Positions 37,352 to 46,326 of a stretch of DNA of 64,000 bases are shown here, piece by piece. The translations under genes and the position numbers were made by a program. Numbering within the stretch: position 1 is the first letter of the stretch; every line of letters starts with the position of its first letter. The notes beneath the pieces were generated by a model. That model searched no databases and was not told where the DNA came from. It worked only from the letters and a program-made list of their open reading frames with translations. The DNA lies in assembly GCF_003050785.1 (NCBI RefSeq), contig NZ_QAOH01000012.1:1-64000 (forward strand), in the 5' to 3' direction. This stretch comes from Celeribacter persicus (GTDB taxonomy: Bacteria; Pseudomonadota; Alphaproteobacteria; Rhodobacterales; Rhodobacteraceae).

Positions 37352-38023
37352 ATGTTGACACGCCGCCACTTCATCCAGACCTCCACCGCACTGTTTTCCG
37401 CCACAGCGCTCGGTGTGGCGACTGGCTCTCCCGCAATGGCGGCCACCCAAAGCGACTGGGAGGCGTGGGATGCGCAGGTGACCCCTGCCGGTTTTGATCT
37501 CGAAACCTCGAACCCCTGGGGCTTGCACACCCGCTTCCTGCCGCGCCGGGTCGAGGCCAGAGCCGGTCTGACCCCCGGCGATATCCATGTCGATGCCGTG
37601 GCCCGCTATCTCTACCTCGTCGAGGAAGGCGGCACCGCCATGCGCTACGGCGTGGCGATCGGGCGCGACGGGCTTTACACCCCCGGCACCTACACGATCA
37701 AACGCAAGGCGAAATGGCCGACCTGGACGCCCACCGCGAACATGATCAAACGCGAGCCGGAAATTTATGCGCAATATGCCGATGGCATGGAGCCGGGACC
37801 GCGCAATGCGCTCGGTTCCCGCGCGCTCTACCTTTATATCGGCAACCGCGACACCTACCTGCGCATCCACGGAACCCCTTACCCGCGCTCCATCGGCACC
37901 CGCGCCAGCTCCGGCTGCGTGCGCATGGTCATGGCCCATGTCATCGACCTCTACGAACGCGTCGACACCGGTGCGACGGCGCATCTCTACCCGGCCGAAC
38001 AATACGTGACGGCGACGAGTTGA
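37352..38023 (+). CDS. L,D-transpeptidase (YkuD family), exported
   Basis: A 223-residue protein with a twin-arginine-like signal (LTRRHFIQTSTALFSATALGVATGSPAMA). The YkuD domain has the catalytic motif HGTPYPRSIGTRASSGCVRM: His173 and nucleophile Cys189, with the SxGC(V/I)R core intact. Such enzymes make 3-3 peptidoglycan crosslinks or attach lipoproteins to the cell wall. AAAAGGAC lies upstream of the ATG. It is a single gene ending in a terminator. Confidence 0.92.
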   Translation: MLTRRHFIQTSTALFSATALGVATGSPAMAATQSDWEAWDAQVTPAGFDLETSNPWGLHTRFLPRRVEARAGLTPGDIHVDAVARYLYLVEEGGTAMRYGVAIGRDGLYTPGTYTIKRKAKWPTWTPTANMIKREPEIYAQYADGMEPGPRNALGSRALYLYIGNRDTYLRIHGTPYPRSIGTRASSGCVRMVMAHVIDLYERVDTGATAHLYPAEQYVTATS

Positions 38024-38052
38024 ATCGTGCACAAAAGACAACCCGGCAACGA

Positions 38053-38082
38053 AAAAGGCGATGGAGTGCTCCACCGCCTTTT
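38053..38082 (+). terminator. Rho-independent terminator after the L,D-transpeptidase
   Basis: AAAAGGCG (38053-38060) and CGCCTTTT (38075-38082) flank a further GGAG-TG-CTCC stem with one mismatch. TTCTTT follows. Confidence 0.8.
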
Positions 38083-38120
38083 CTTTATCTCAAAATGTCG
38101 CATGCCCTGCCGGACACGGA

Positions 38121-38402
38121 TCACATCGCCGTTTCGAGCTGTCCCTGAGACTGGGCGCAGATCACGCGACCGTCGGTGGCGCGCAGGGGCAACATGGTGG
38201 TTTCGACCGGACCCTCATGCTGATACCAGTAGCATCCGTCCGCCGGGTTGAGCTGCACCGCGGAGAGGTTCTGAGAGGGATCGGCCAGCGCGATCACGCT
38301 TTCCGGTACGTCCATCAAAAATCCGTCCACGGTGGTTTCCGGCATCGGAGCCGCACAGCCCGCCAAGGCCAGAAGCCCACCAAGCACCAGAAGATGTTTC
38401 AT
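38121..38402 (-). CDS. Small lipoprotein of unknown function
   Basis: A 93-residue protein with a lipobox: MKHLLVLGGLLALAGCAAP, lipidation at the Cys. GAAAGGAAAA lies upstream of this ATG and decides the start. The mature part has two more Cys residues (DGCYWYQHEG and GRVICAQSQGQ) that could form a disulfide. No family was recognised. It is convergent with the L,D-transpeptidase, so a shared envelope role is possible but unsupported. Confidence 0.75.
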   Translation of the reverse strand: MKHLLVLGGLLALAGCAAPMPETTVDGFLMDVPESVIALADPSQNLSAVQLNPADGCYWYQHEGPVETTMLPLRATDGRVICAQSQGQLETAM

Positions 38403-38536
38403 CCGACGTTTTCCTTTCGTGATCGCCATATTCCGTCTTACCCCTTATGTTTTTTCAGTAAAACCATTTCCCGCCCCACGATGCCCATATGCCCGACAAA
38501 CATCCGGTGTTTTGCCGGGAAGCACCGCACTCAGGT

Positions 38537-39490
38537 TTAATTCACCGGAGTGGGAAAAGGTTCCCCGTCGAAATAGGCTTTGAGATTGGCGCATTGCGCA
38601 ATCGACATGTCGCGGCGGGTCTCCACCGTCGAAGAGGCCTGATGCGGTTGCAGGAGCACATTCGGAAGCGCGATCAGTCGCGCGTCCACATGCGGTTCGT
38701 TGTAAAACACATCGAGCGCCGCGCCCGCGATCCGGCCCGCTTCCAACGCCCCGATCAGCGCCTCTTCGTCGATGCAGGTACCGCGGGCGATGTTGATCAC
38801 CACCCCGCGCGGACCCAATGCGTCAATGGCTTCGCGCGACAGGTAACCTTTGGTCTTGTCCCCCCCGACAACGGCCACGACCATCCATTCCACGGCCTGC
38901 GCAAGAGACACCACATCCTCGCCATGATAGGTCCAGCCCTCAGGCGTGTCCTTTGCGGTGCGTGAGGTGTAATGCACCGGCATGCCGAAGGCGGCGCAGC
39001 GATCCGCGATGGCGCGGCCGATCCGCCCCATGCCCGCGATCCCGACGTGCGCGCCGGACATTTTCCGGTTCAGAGGCAGTTCCCTGCCCGCGGCCCATGT
39101 GCCCTCGCGCACCCAGGCGTCGCCTTTGACGATTTCCCGCGACCATGCCAGCATCAGGGCCAGCGCCAGATCGGCCACATCCTCGTTCAGCACGTCCGGC
39201 GTGTTGGTCACTGTGATGCCGCGCGCTGTCGCCGCCGCCACGTCGATGGCGTCATAGCCCACGCCGAACTGCGTAATCACCGCTAGGTTCGGAAACAGGT
39301 CCATTGTTGCCCCATCAATCGGTTTATGCCCCTTGTTGGCAATAGCCCGGATCGCCAGACGTGCCTCTTCCGGCATCGCCGCGCGCGCCTCGGGCGTCCC
39401 CGCCAGAACCGCCGGTCGCACCGCCTCGATCCTCGCCTTTTCGTCCTCCGAAAAATACGGGGCGGATATCAGAATCGCGGGATAGGTCAT
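38537..39490 (-). CDS. D-isomer-specific 2-hydroxyacid dehydrogenase (NAD(P)-dependent)
   Basis: A 317-residue two-domain Rossmann protein from MTYPAILISAPYF. The substrate-binding loop is QFGVGYDAIDV, the NAD(P) motif GMGRIGRAIADR, and the catalytic residues sit in INIARG (Arg), DVFYNEP (Glu) and LQPHQASST (His). Relatives reduce glyoxylate or hydroxypyruvate; the substrate is not resolved. The ATG at 39490 (GAAAGGCG upstream) is preferred over the much longer frame. Confidence 0.87.
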   Translation of the reverse strand: MTYPAILISAPYFSEDEKARIEAVRPAVLAGTPEARAAMPEEARLAIRAIANKGHKPIDGATMDLFPNLAVITQFGVGYDAIDVAAATARGITVTNTPDVLNEDVADLALALMLAWSREIVKGDAWVREGTWAAGRELPLNRKMSGAHVGIAGMGRIGRAIADRCAAFGMPVHYTSRTAKDTPEGWTYHGEDVVSLAQAVEWMVVAVVGGDKTKGYLSREAIDALGPRGVVINIARGTCIDEEALIGALEAGRIAGAALDVFYNEPHVDARLIALPNVLLQPHQASSTVETRRDMSIAQCANLKAYFDGEPFPTPVN

Positions 39491-39826
39491 GGATCGCCTT
39501 TCAGTCTGCGGCGCGGCAGCGCGCTCGTTCATTTTGCCTGTGCATTTTTTCCTAAGCCATAGCCCTGCACAAGGAAACAGATCCACTGGGCCCCTTGCGA
39601 AAAAACTGTCTGAAACCGCCTTCAACGACAGCAAAAAACGCATTTCTTTGTCCGAAGTCAAATTAAGCAGTTTGAATATGTGATCTAACCCCACTCAGGA
39701 CAGCGCGAACACTTCTCCCACGTCATGGCCTGTCTGCGAACATGCCATGTCTTCGGACAGACCGGACCGCACAGGGCGGCACCGAACGGAAAAGGTTTGC
39801 CCCCACGCCATCCGGAGGCCGCATTC
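39491..39826. other. Promoter region of the Mrp/Ehr operon, no gene seen
   Basis: These 336 bases separate the divergent dehydrogenase and mnhE. They are A/T-richer than the surroundings and contain CTGTC ... GACAG flanking about 20 bases (39729-39758). No FNR, NarR or iron box was recognised, and no promoter was called with confidence. Confidence 0.35.
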
Positions 39827-40378
39827 ATGAGCGACACTGGCACTTCCACACAAACAGGCCTCAAAACGGGGCCCATCGCCCCGCCGCTGAGGCGACTTGC
39901 GACGCGGCTTTTCGCAACGCTTCTCCTGTTCTGGCTGATGTTGAACGGCTCGATCTCCCCCGCGACCCTTTTTACTGGCGTGATCGTCGCGGGGGCGATC
40001 GCGGTCTTCTTCGCCCGCGATCTCTCTTTCCTATCAGGCTTCAACCTGACGCCCGAAGGGATCGGCGCGGCCTTCCTGTTCATCGGCTATTTCCTCAAGG
40101 AACTGGTAAAGGCCAATCTGGCGCTCGCCACCCTCGTGCTGACCCCCTCCCTGCCAATCTCCCCCGCCATCGTGAAGGTGCGCACAAGGCTCACCGATCC
40201 AGTCGGGCGGCTTTTGCTCGCGAATGCGATCACGCTGACGCCCGGCACGCTGACCTGCGAGATCAGGGGCGACCATCTTTACGTCCATTGGGTCACAGCC
40301 CGTGACACCGAGCTCGATGCCGCCACGGCGGAAATCGTCGCTGAGTTCGAGCGCTATCTGGAGAAGATGTATGGCTGA
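39827..40378 (+). CDS. mnhE: Mrp/Mbx-type subunit E (MnhE-like)
   Basis: A 183-residue membrane protein from MSDTGTSTQTGLK (CGGAGG upstream). The MnhE core is LFATLLLFWLMLNGSISPATLFTGVIVAGAIAVFFARD, and the C-terminal cytosolic half contains NAITLTPGTLTCEIRGDHLYVHWVTARDTELDAAT. It opens a 13-gene operon whose order matches archaeal mbx (ABCDFGHH'MJKLN), where this subunit is A. In Mrp it is part of a Na+/H+ antiporter scaffold. Overlaps mnhF by 8 bases. Confidence 0.88.
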   Translation: MSDTGTSTQTGLKTGPIAPPLRRLATRLFATLLLFWLMLNGSISPATLFTGVIVAGAIAVFFARDLSFLSGFNLTPEGIGAAFLFIGYFLKELVKANLALATLVLTPSLPISPAIVKVRTRLTDPVGRLLLANAITLTPGTLTCEIRGDHLYVHWVTARDTELDAATAEIVAEFERYLEKMYG

Positions 40379-40634
40379 TCTGCTTTTCACCCTCGCGGCC
40401 CTCGTCGCCGCTCTCGCTTTCGCCCTCGCCGCATGGCGGTTCGTCAAGGGCCCCCGCGCCACCGACCGGGTCGTCGCGTTCGACGCGCTCACGATCATTT
40501 CCGTCACCGGCATCGTGCTTGCCGCTCTGATCACGGGACGGTCGATCTATCTCGACGTGGCGCTGATTTACGCGCTCCTTTCCTTCCTTGGCGTGATCGT
40601 CGCCGCCCGCTATCTCGAAGGAGGCGAAGAATGA
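40371..40634 (+). CDS. mnhF: Mrp/Mbx-type subunit F (MnhF-like)
   Basis: An 87-residue protein with three membrane helices: LLFTLAALVAALAFALAAWRFVKGPRATDRVVAFDALTIISVTGIVLAALI ... YLDVALIYALLSFLGVIVAARYL. The GPRATDRVVAFD turn is the family hallmark. It corresponds to MbxB. The start ATG lies inside the mnhE stop region. Confidence 0.88.
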   Translation: MADLLFTLAALVAALAFALAAWRFVKGPRATDRVVAFDALTIISVTGIVLAALITGRSIYLDVALIYALLSFLGVIVAARYLEGGEE

Positions 40635-40969
40635 TCCTCGAAGGTGTTCTCGACACGCTCGGCGCGCTCTCCCTTCTGGGCGGCACCGTGTTTCTCGCTC
40701 TGGGTGGGCTTGGCCTCGTGCGCATGCCCGACGTGTACAACCGCATTCAGGCTGGGACCAAGGCGACCACTCTGGGCACTCTTCTGGTGCTTCTGGGCGC
40801 GGCTTTGATCGTGCCGTCGTGGTCGATCAAACTGCTGTTGATCATGCTGTTTCTCATGTTCACCAACCCGCTGAGTTCTCAGGTTCTGGCCCGCGCCGCC
40901 CACCGCGCCGGTGTGCCCCCCGTGGCCTCCAAGGATTGCCTCGCGGAAGATGCGGAGGATCTGGCATGA
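40631..40969 (+). CDS. mnhG: Mrp/Mbx-type subunit G (MnhG-like)
   Basis: A 112-residue protein with three membrane helices. The signature is LGGTVFLALGGLGLVRMPDVYNRIQAGTKATTLGTLLVLLGAALI, followed by a short hydrophilic tail. It corresponds to MbxC. Overlaps its neighbours by 4 bases on both sides, which indicates tight translational coupling. Confidence 0.88.
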   Translation: MILEGVLDTLGALSLLGGTVFLALGGLGLVRMPDVYNRIQAGTKATTLGTLLVLLGAALIVPSWSIKLLLIMLFLMFTNPLSSQVLARAAHRAGVPPVASKDCLAEDAEDLA

Positions 40970-41217
40970 CGCTTCTCCTCTTCATGGCCGCCCTTCTGGC
41001 CGTCGCCACCCTCGGTGCCGCGCTGATCGCGCTTTTCACCAGCTCAACCGTGGTCGCGGTGTTGTCCGCCGGGCTGGTGTCCCTCTTCGCCTCTGTGATG
41101 TTCCTGCTTCTGGCCGCGCCGGATGTGGCAATGACCGAAGCTGCCATCGGCTCGGGCCTCACCACCTTCCTCTTCTTCTTCGTCCTCGGGCGCATCCGCA
41201 GGGAGGGCACGAAATGA
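40966..41217 (+). CDS. DUF4040 subunit (MbxD-like) of the Mrp/Mbx complex
   Basis: An 83-residue protein with two or three membrane helices: TLLLFMAALLAVATLGAALIALFTSSTVVAVLSAGLVSLFASVMFLLLAAPDVAMTEAAIGSGL. The LLAAPDVAMTEAAIGSGL segment is the DUF4040 motif with its conserved Asp and Glu. In Mrp proteins this is the C-terminal piece of MnhA; in Mbx operons it is the free subunit D, as here. Confidence 0.85.
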   Translation: MTLLLFMAALLAVATLGAALIALFTSSTVVAVLSAGLVSLFASVMFLLLAAPDVAMTEAAIGSGLTTFLFFFVLGRIRREGTK

Positions 41218-41927
41218 ACTTTACCACCCGCAAAGCCATTCCCCTCGTTCTCCTGCTGCTTCTGGGCTCGGTCTTCTATGCCCTTTTCGCCGGTTACACG
41301 CCGGACGAGACCCTGAACCGCACAGCCAGCTATTACGCCAGCCAGACGGTGCAGGAAACCGGCGCGCAGAACGTTGTGACGGCGATCATCGTCACCTATC
41401 GCGGGCTCGATACGCTGGGCGAGGTCACGGTTCTGTTTCTGACCGCCGCCATCGTCGGGCTGGTTCTGGCGCATTCGAAAGCGCCGAAAAGCCGCTCCGG
41501 GTCCGGCTTTTTGCCCTCGGGCGAATTGCTCACCACCGGTACGCGCATGCTGGTCCCGGTGATCCTGCTCTTTGGTGCTTATGTCTTCCTGAACGGCCAT
41601 CTGACCCCCGGCGGCGGTTTTCAGGGCGGCGCGATCGTGGCCTCGGCCATACTGCTGATGCTCCTGTCCGACCCGGCCCAGCGTTTCTCGCACCGGCTGA
41701 TCTCACGGATCGAAAGCTCCGCAGGCCTCACCTATGTGATCATAGGTCTTCTCGGCATGCTCTTTGCGGGCGGCTTTCTGGACAACCGTATCCTTCCGCT
41801 CGGCAGCTTTGGCTCGATCCTTTCGGCCGGGGTCATCCCGCTGATCTATGCGCTGATCGGCCTCAAGGTCGGTGCGGAGTTTTCCTCCATCCTGACCTCG
41901 CTCGAAGAAACGGAGGACGCGCAATGA
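41214..41927 (+). CDS. mnhB: MnhB-like subunit (MbxE/F-type) of the Mrp/Mbx complex
   Basis: A 237-residue membrane protein. The N-terminal 90 residues look like the MbhE/MbxE domain (VVTAIIVTYRGLDTLGEVTVLFLTAAIVGLVLAH), and the C-terminal 140 residues are MnhB (MLVPVILLFGAYVFLNGHLTPGGGFQGGAIVASAILLMLL). The HLTPGGGFQGG loop is the MnhB signature. The two modules are separate in some archaeal operons, so this is a fused form. Overlaps neighbours by 4 bases. Confidence 0.85.
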   Translation: MNFTTRKAIPLVLLLLLGSVFYALFAGYTPDETLNRTASYYASQTVQETGAQNVVTAIIVTYRGLDTLGEVTVLFLTAAIVGLVLAHSKAPKSRSGSGFLPSGELLTTGTRMLVPVILLFGAYVFLNGHLTPGGGFQGGAIVASAILLMLLSDPAQRFSHRLISRIESSAGLTYVIIGLLGMLFAGGFLDNRILPLGSFGSILSAGVIPLIYALIGLKVGAEFSSILTSLEETEDAQ

Positions 41928-42283
41928 GCCTCGTTCAGCTTTCCCTTGCAACCGGATTTTTGCTCATCCTTCTCGGGCTTTACGGCGCTTTGACGAACCG
42001 TGACATCATCCGCATGATCGTCAGCTTCACCATCGCCGACACCGGCGTCAACGTGGTGTTGGTGGCGGTCGGCTATCTGCCGGGACGCGAGGCCCCGATC
42101 CTCGACACCATCCCTGTCGCGGAGGCCGCAAGCCGCATCACCGACCCGGTGCCGCAGGCATTGGTCCTCACCGCCATCGTCATCGGCCTCGGCGTCACCG
42201 CCTTGATGCTCGCCTACGCCTACCGGCTGTTTCGCGCCCGCGGCAGCCTCGACATCTCTGAGTTTACGGAGCTGAAATGGTAA
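41924..42283 (+). CDS. mnhC: MnhC/NuoK-like subunit
   Basis: A 119-residue protein with three membrane helices of the NuoK/MnhC type: LATGFLLILLGLYGALTNRDIIRMIVSFTIADTGVNVVLVAVGYL ... PVPQALVLTAIVIGLGVTALMLAYAYRLF. It corresponds to MbxG and helps shape the ion path between the antiporter modules and the peripheral arm. Confidence 0.88.
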   Translation: MSLVQLSLATGFLLILLGLYGALTNRDIIRMIVSFTIADTGVNVVLVAVGYLPGREAPILDTIPVAEAASRITDPVPQALVLTAIVIGLGVTALMLAYAYRLFRARGSLDISEFTELKW

Positions 42284-45200
42284 GCCCTCTTCTGATCCTC
42301 GCGGCTGGCCTCGGTGCGGCCTTTCTCCTCGGGCTTCTGCGCGACAGTTCCGAACGCATGGCCTTTTACCTGACCGTGATCGCTCTGGGTTTCATGAGCT
42401 TTGTCGGCCTGTCCTGGACCGTCTCTCTGGCCTTGGGAGAGGCGCAACCCGTGGAGATTTATACCGCGGGCGCCCGTCCGCCCTTCGCGATCAACCTGCG
42501 CATGGGCCTGCCGGAAGCGGCGCTGACTTCCGTCGTCACGCTCACCGGGCTTCTCTCCGCCGTCTTCATGCGCCGCGATCTCATGCGCCTCGGACGGCGG
42601 GCCATGGCGGTCCTGATGGTGCTGATCATGGCGCTTTCGGGCCTGATCATGACGCGGGACCTGTTCAACCTTTTCGTCTTCATCGAACTGATCGTCATCG
42701 CCTCCGCCGGTCTTGTGCTCCTGTCGCAGGACACGCGCGCACTGGGGGCCGGGTTCAAATACCTGATCGTATCTCAGGTGATTTCGATCCTGCTGCTCGT
42801 CGGCGTGATCTTTACCTATCACGCCAACGGTTCGCTCAATATCGACGACATCGCCGCCACACCTATGGGGTTCACCGGTGCGTCTCTGGCGATCTTCCTC
42901 GTGCTTATCGCGCTTGTGCTCGAACTCAAGCCCTTCCCCGCCAATGGCTGGGCGCTCGACATCTACGAGGCCGCACACCCCGGTTTCTCGGCACTGTTCT
43001 CCGCCGCCTCGGGGTCCGCCGCGCTCTTTGCCGTGCTCAAGCTTTTCGAGGCCGCCGGTCCCGACTGGGCCCCTCTGGCCACCGGCATTGGTCTTGTGAC
43101 CTTCGTCGGCGCGAATATTCTCGCCCTAGCCCAAGATCATGATCGCCGCCTTCTGGGCTATTCCTCCGTCGGGCAAATCGGGCTTGTGCTCATGGTCGTG
43201 GGCTATGGCTATGACTGGGATGCGGGGCTTTATTATGTCGCGGGCGGGCTGCTGATCTCGCATGCCATCGCCAAGGCCGGGCTGTTCTGGCTTTCGGGTC
43301 TGGTCAAGGCACGCAAGCTCTCCGATTGGGCCGCGCTCCGGCAGAACCCGGCTCTGGTCGTGGCCTTCGCCACCTTCATCGCCATGCTCACCGGCTTGCC
43401 ACCCTTCCCGGCCTTCTACGCCAAATGGACGCTGGTGCACGCTATGGCGGATTATGGCGATTATCCGCTGATCGCGATCTTCCTGATTGCCGCGCTGATC
43501 GAGGCCGCAGTCCTGTTCCGCTGGTTCGGCATGGCGATCAAACGCGAGGCAATACGTCCGCTCGCCTATAATCTCAGCCATGAGACCGTCGTTCTGATTG
43601 CCATGACGGCAGGCTGGGCGTTGAGCTTTGTCTGGGGCGCCATCTCCGGGCTCGACAATCTCGTGACTCTTGTGCCCCTACTCTTCGCGCTTTTGTTCCT
43701 GCCGCTCGACATCCTGCCCGCGCGGATCAAAAACGTGATCGCCATCGCCGGGCTGGTGCTTTGGTTCTTTCTCTCGAAAGACGGGCTCGATCCACTGCGG
43801 CTGATCTTCCTGACGATCATGGTTCTGGGCGGCGCGCTGCTTTTGCTCGCCTCCTTCCATGCCAAAGGCCGTCGCATGGGCTTTTATACGCCTGCGATGC
43901 TGATGTTTGCCGGCATGGCGCTTTTGGTTACGGCAGAGACGAGTTTTCAGTTCTTCGCGGCTTGGGAATTCCTCACCGTCGGCTCGTATTTCCTGATCCT
44001 GCGCGGCCATGACAGCGAACCGCATGCGCTCTCTTACATCACCTTCTCCCTGGGCGGTGCCTTTGCCCTTCTTGCAGGCTTTGCCGTCGCCTCCGAAGGG
44101 CAATTCGTCATCCCGCTTGCAAACCTCTCCGAAGTTGCGCCCGAGATTGCGCCCTATGTCTTTGTCCTTCTGGCCATCGGGTTCCTGACGAAAACCGCCA
44201 TCATGGGGCTTCATATCTGGCTGCCGGGGGCACATGCCGAGGCCGAGACCGATGTCTCTCCCATGGTCTCCGGTATCTTGCTCAAAGCCGGGCTTTTCGG
44301 GCTTTTCGTCCTCTTGATGGAAATGGGCCGCCAAGAGCTTTACGGCGTCGATCTCACCGTGTTGCTCGTCTGGCTCGGGGCGATCTCGGCCTTCATCGGC
44401 GCGGTTCTTGCGGCCTTTCAGGAAGACGCCAAACGCCTTCTGGCCTATAGCTCGATCTCCCAAATGGGCTATGCGGTCTTTGGCCTTGCACTGATGAACC
44501 ATCTTGGCTGGCTCCTGGCCATGATGTTCGCGATCAACCACTTCGTCTATAAATCCATGCTCTTCCTCGCCGTCGGCGGCGTCAAGGAACGTACTCATAC
44601 CAAGCTCATGTACAAGATGGGCGGGCTCATCACGCTCATGCCCTACAGTTTCGTCTCCGTCCTCGTCGGCATCATCGCCATGTCGGGCGTGCCGCCGCTG
44701 TCGGGCTTTGGTGGGCGCTGGATTTTCTACAATGCGATCATGTCGACCGATCTGCGCCTGCCGATGATCCTCATCTTCATGGCGGGTCCCGTGGGCTTTC
44801 TCTATCTCTTCCGACTGATCCATACGATCTTCCTCGGTCAGCCAAAAGACGAACTGCGCAAGGTCAAGGAAGCGCCGTTCTGGATCATCCTGCCGCAGAT
44901 GATTTTCGTGGCCTTCCTGATCGCCTTCGCCGCCCTGCCCGGCATGGTGCTACAGCGGGTCGATGGCTATATCGGCACGCTCTTTGGCGACCGGCCGCTC
45001 GTCTGGACGGGCCGCATCATCGACAGCCAATACGGCACATGGAACCCGGTGGCGATCTGGGGTGTGATCATCGTGGTCTTTGTGACCGTGCTTCTGCTCC
45101 TCGTCTGGATGAACCACAACGCCCAGCACGTAAAACAGTTCAACATCGTCTTTTCGGCGGAGCGCCCGTTCAAACCGCAGACCACGCATTTCGCATGGAA

Positions 45201-45402
45201 CTTCTTTGCGCCCTACCGCAAGGCCATGGGGTTCCTTGAGATGCCCGTGTCCACGAGCTTTTGGACCGGCGTGTCGAACGCACTTCATGGCACCGCCGAG
45301 TTCAGTCGCAAATTCTACACCGGCAATGGCCAGACCTATGCGGTGCAACTCATGCTCTTTGTCGTCGCCGTCTACCTGATCAGCATGGGAGCCTCGTCAT
45401 GA
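42277..45402 (+). CDS. Fused double antiporter-like subunit (MnhD/NuoN-MnhA/NuoL-type), 1041 residues
   Basis: Two complete proton/sodium-pumping modules in one reading frame. Module 1 (about residues 1-490) has MTRDLFNLFVFIELIVIASAGLVLLSQ, the LKPFPANGWALDIYEAAHPGFSALFSA core and the HDRRLLGYSSVGQIGLVLM segment. Module 2 (about 510-1041) has AWEFLTVGSYFLILRGHDSEPHAL, the IWLPGAHAEAETDVSPMVSGILLKAGLFG core and DAKRLLAYSSISQMGYAVFGL. Each has the key Lys/Glu transport residues within these cores. In archaeal mbx operons these are two genes, H and H'. No stop or frameshift separates them here. Confidence 0.88.
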   Translation: MVSPLLILAAGLGAAFLLGLLRDSSERMAFYLTVIALGFMSFVGLSWTVSLALGEAQPVEIYTAGARPPFAINLRMGLPEAALTSVVTLTGLLSAVFMRRDLMRLGRRAMAVLMVLIMALSGLIMTRDLFNLFVFIELIVIASAGLVLLSQDTRALGAGFKYLIVSQVISILLLVGVIFTYHANGSLNIDDIAATPMGFTGASLAIFLVLIALVLELKPFPANGWALDIYEAAHPGFSALFSAASGSAALFAVLKLFEAAGPDWAPLATGIGLVTFVGANILALAQDHDRRLLGYSSVGQIGLVLMVVGYGYDWDAGLYYVAGGLLISHAIAKAGLFWLSGLVKARKLSDWAALRQNPALVVAFATFIAMLTGLPPFPAFYAKWTLVHAMADYGDYPLIAIFLIAALIEAAVLFRWFGMAIKREAIRPLAYNLSHETVVLIAMTAGWALSFVWGAISGLDNLVTLVPLLFALLFLPLDILPARIKNVIAIAGLVLWFFLSKDGLDPLRLIFLTIMVLGGALLLLASFHAKGRRMGFYTPAMLMFAGMALLVTAETSFQFFAAWEFLTVGSYFLILRGHDSEPHALSYITFSLGGAFALLAGFAVASEGQFVIPLANLSEVAPEIAPYVFVLLAIGFLTKTAIMGLHIWLPGAHAEAETDVSPMVSGILLKAGLFGLFVLLMEMGRQELYGVDLTVLLVWLGAISAFIGAVLAAFQEDAKRLLAYSSISQMGYAVFGLALMNHLGWLLAMMFAINHFVYKSMLFLAVGGVKERTHTKLMYKMGGLITLMPYSFVSVLVGIIAMSGVPPLSGFGGRWIFYNAIMSTDLRLPMILIFMAGPVGFLYLFRLIHTIFLGQPKDELRKVKEAPFWIILPQMIFVAFLIAFAALPGMVLQRVDGYIGTLFGDRPLVWTGRIIDSQYGTWNPVAIWGVIIVVFVTVLLLLVWMNHNAQHVKQFNIVFSAERPFKPQTTHFAWNFFAPYRKAMGFLEMPVSTSFWTGVSNALHGTAEFSRKFYTGNGQTYAVQLMLFVVAVYLISMGASS

Positions 45403-46316
45403 CCGCGTTTCCGAATTTCGAATGGGTCCAGATCGCCTATGCCCTGCTGACGCTGTTCATCGTGATCAACTACGGCATGGTGATGACCGCCGTGGTGCGT
45501 AAAATCGGTGCGCGGGTCGGTGGGCGTTACGGCATCCCGGTCTGGCAGAACTATGTTGACCTTTTGAAAAACATCGCGCTGCGGTCCAAGATCTCCCATG
45601 GCGTGATGTATTACCTCGGGCCGGTGTTCCGGCTGACGGGCGGCGTGGGTCTTTTGATGTTCGTGCCGACGATCTACGGCTCCGAATGGCATCAGAATTT
45701 CTCCTATGCGGGCGATCTGATCCTTGCTTTGTACTTCGTGTTCTTCGGCACGCTGGGCATGGCCTTGGGCGCGGGCGAGAGCGGGCATCCGCATAGCGCC
45801 ATCGGTGTGTCGCGGGGCCTCGCGCAGGTGACCATGGCGGAACTGCCGCTGGCCTTGGGCGTCTATGCCCTGTCGTTGCAATACGGCACGCTCGACATCA
45901 CCAAAATCGTCGCCGCCCAGCAGGGCTCCATCTTCAACTGGACGCTCTTCACCAACCCGCTTGCGACCGTGGCCGCGATGGTGGCTTTCGTCGGCACGAT
46001 GATGCGCTCGCCTTTCGATGTCGCCATGGCGCCGCAGGAAATCCCCATCGGCCCGCCGACCGAGTATCACTCGTCCTATCTGGCGCTGATGCAGACCAAC
46101 CGCGTGCTCTTCCCGGTCGCCAAAACGGTGATCTACATGAACCTGTTCTTCGGCGGCGCCACAAGCTGGGCCGAGTTCGCGATCAAGGTGTTCTGCCTCT
46201 ACATGATTTCCGTCGTGATCGGCGTCGTGCATCCCCGCTTTAGGGTCGAGCAGAGCATCCGTTTCTTCCTCAAATGGGGGCTGCCTCTCGGCGTCCTCGC
46301 CATCCTGACCGTGTGA
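45399..46316 (+). CDS. NuoH/HyfC-like membrane-arm subunit (MbxM-like)
   Basis: A 305-residue protein with about eight membrane helices. It starts at MTAFPNFEWVQIAYALLTLFIVINYGMV (ATG overlaps the previous stop). Family segments: IPVWQNYVDLLKNIALRSKISHGVMYYLGPVFRL, the HSAIGVSRGLAQVTMAELPLALG helix and RSPFDVAMAPQEIPIGPPTEYHSSYLALM, which in complex I and hydrogenases forms the junction loop between the membrane and peripheral arms. It anchors the NuoB- and NuoD-like subunits. Confidence 0.88.
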   Translation: MTAFPNFEWVQIAYALLTLFIVINYGMVMTAVVRKIGARVGGRYGIPVWQNYVDLLKNIALRSKISHGVMYYLGPVFRLTGGVGLLMFVPTIYGSEWHQNFSYAGDLILALYFVFFGTLGMALGAGESGHPHSAIGVSRGLAQVTMAELPLALGVYALSLQYGTLDITKIVAAQQGSIFNWTLFTNPLATVAAMVAFVGTMMRSPFDVAMAPQEIPIGPPTEYHSSYLALMQTNRVLFPVAKTVIYMNLFFGGATSWAEFAIKVFCLYMISVVIGVVHPRFRVEQSIRFFLKWGLPLGVLAILTV

Positions 46317-46326
46317 GGGTGACACC

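Noticed and set aside
39660-39690. FNR box upstream of mnhE
   Set aside because: TTGAA and GATC fragments occur, but spacing and bases do not match TTGAT-N4-ATCAA.
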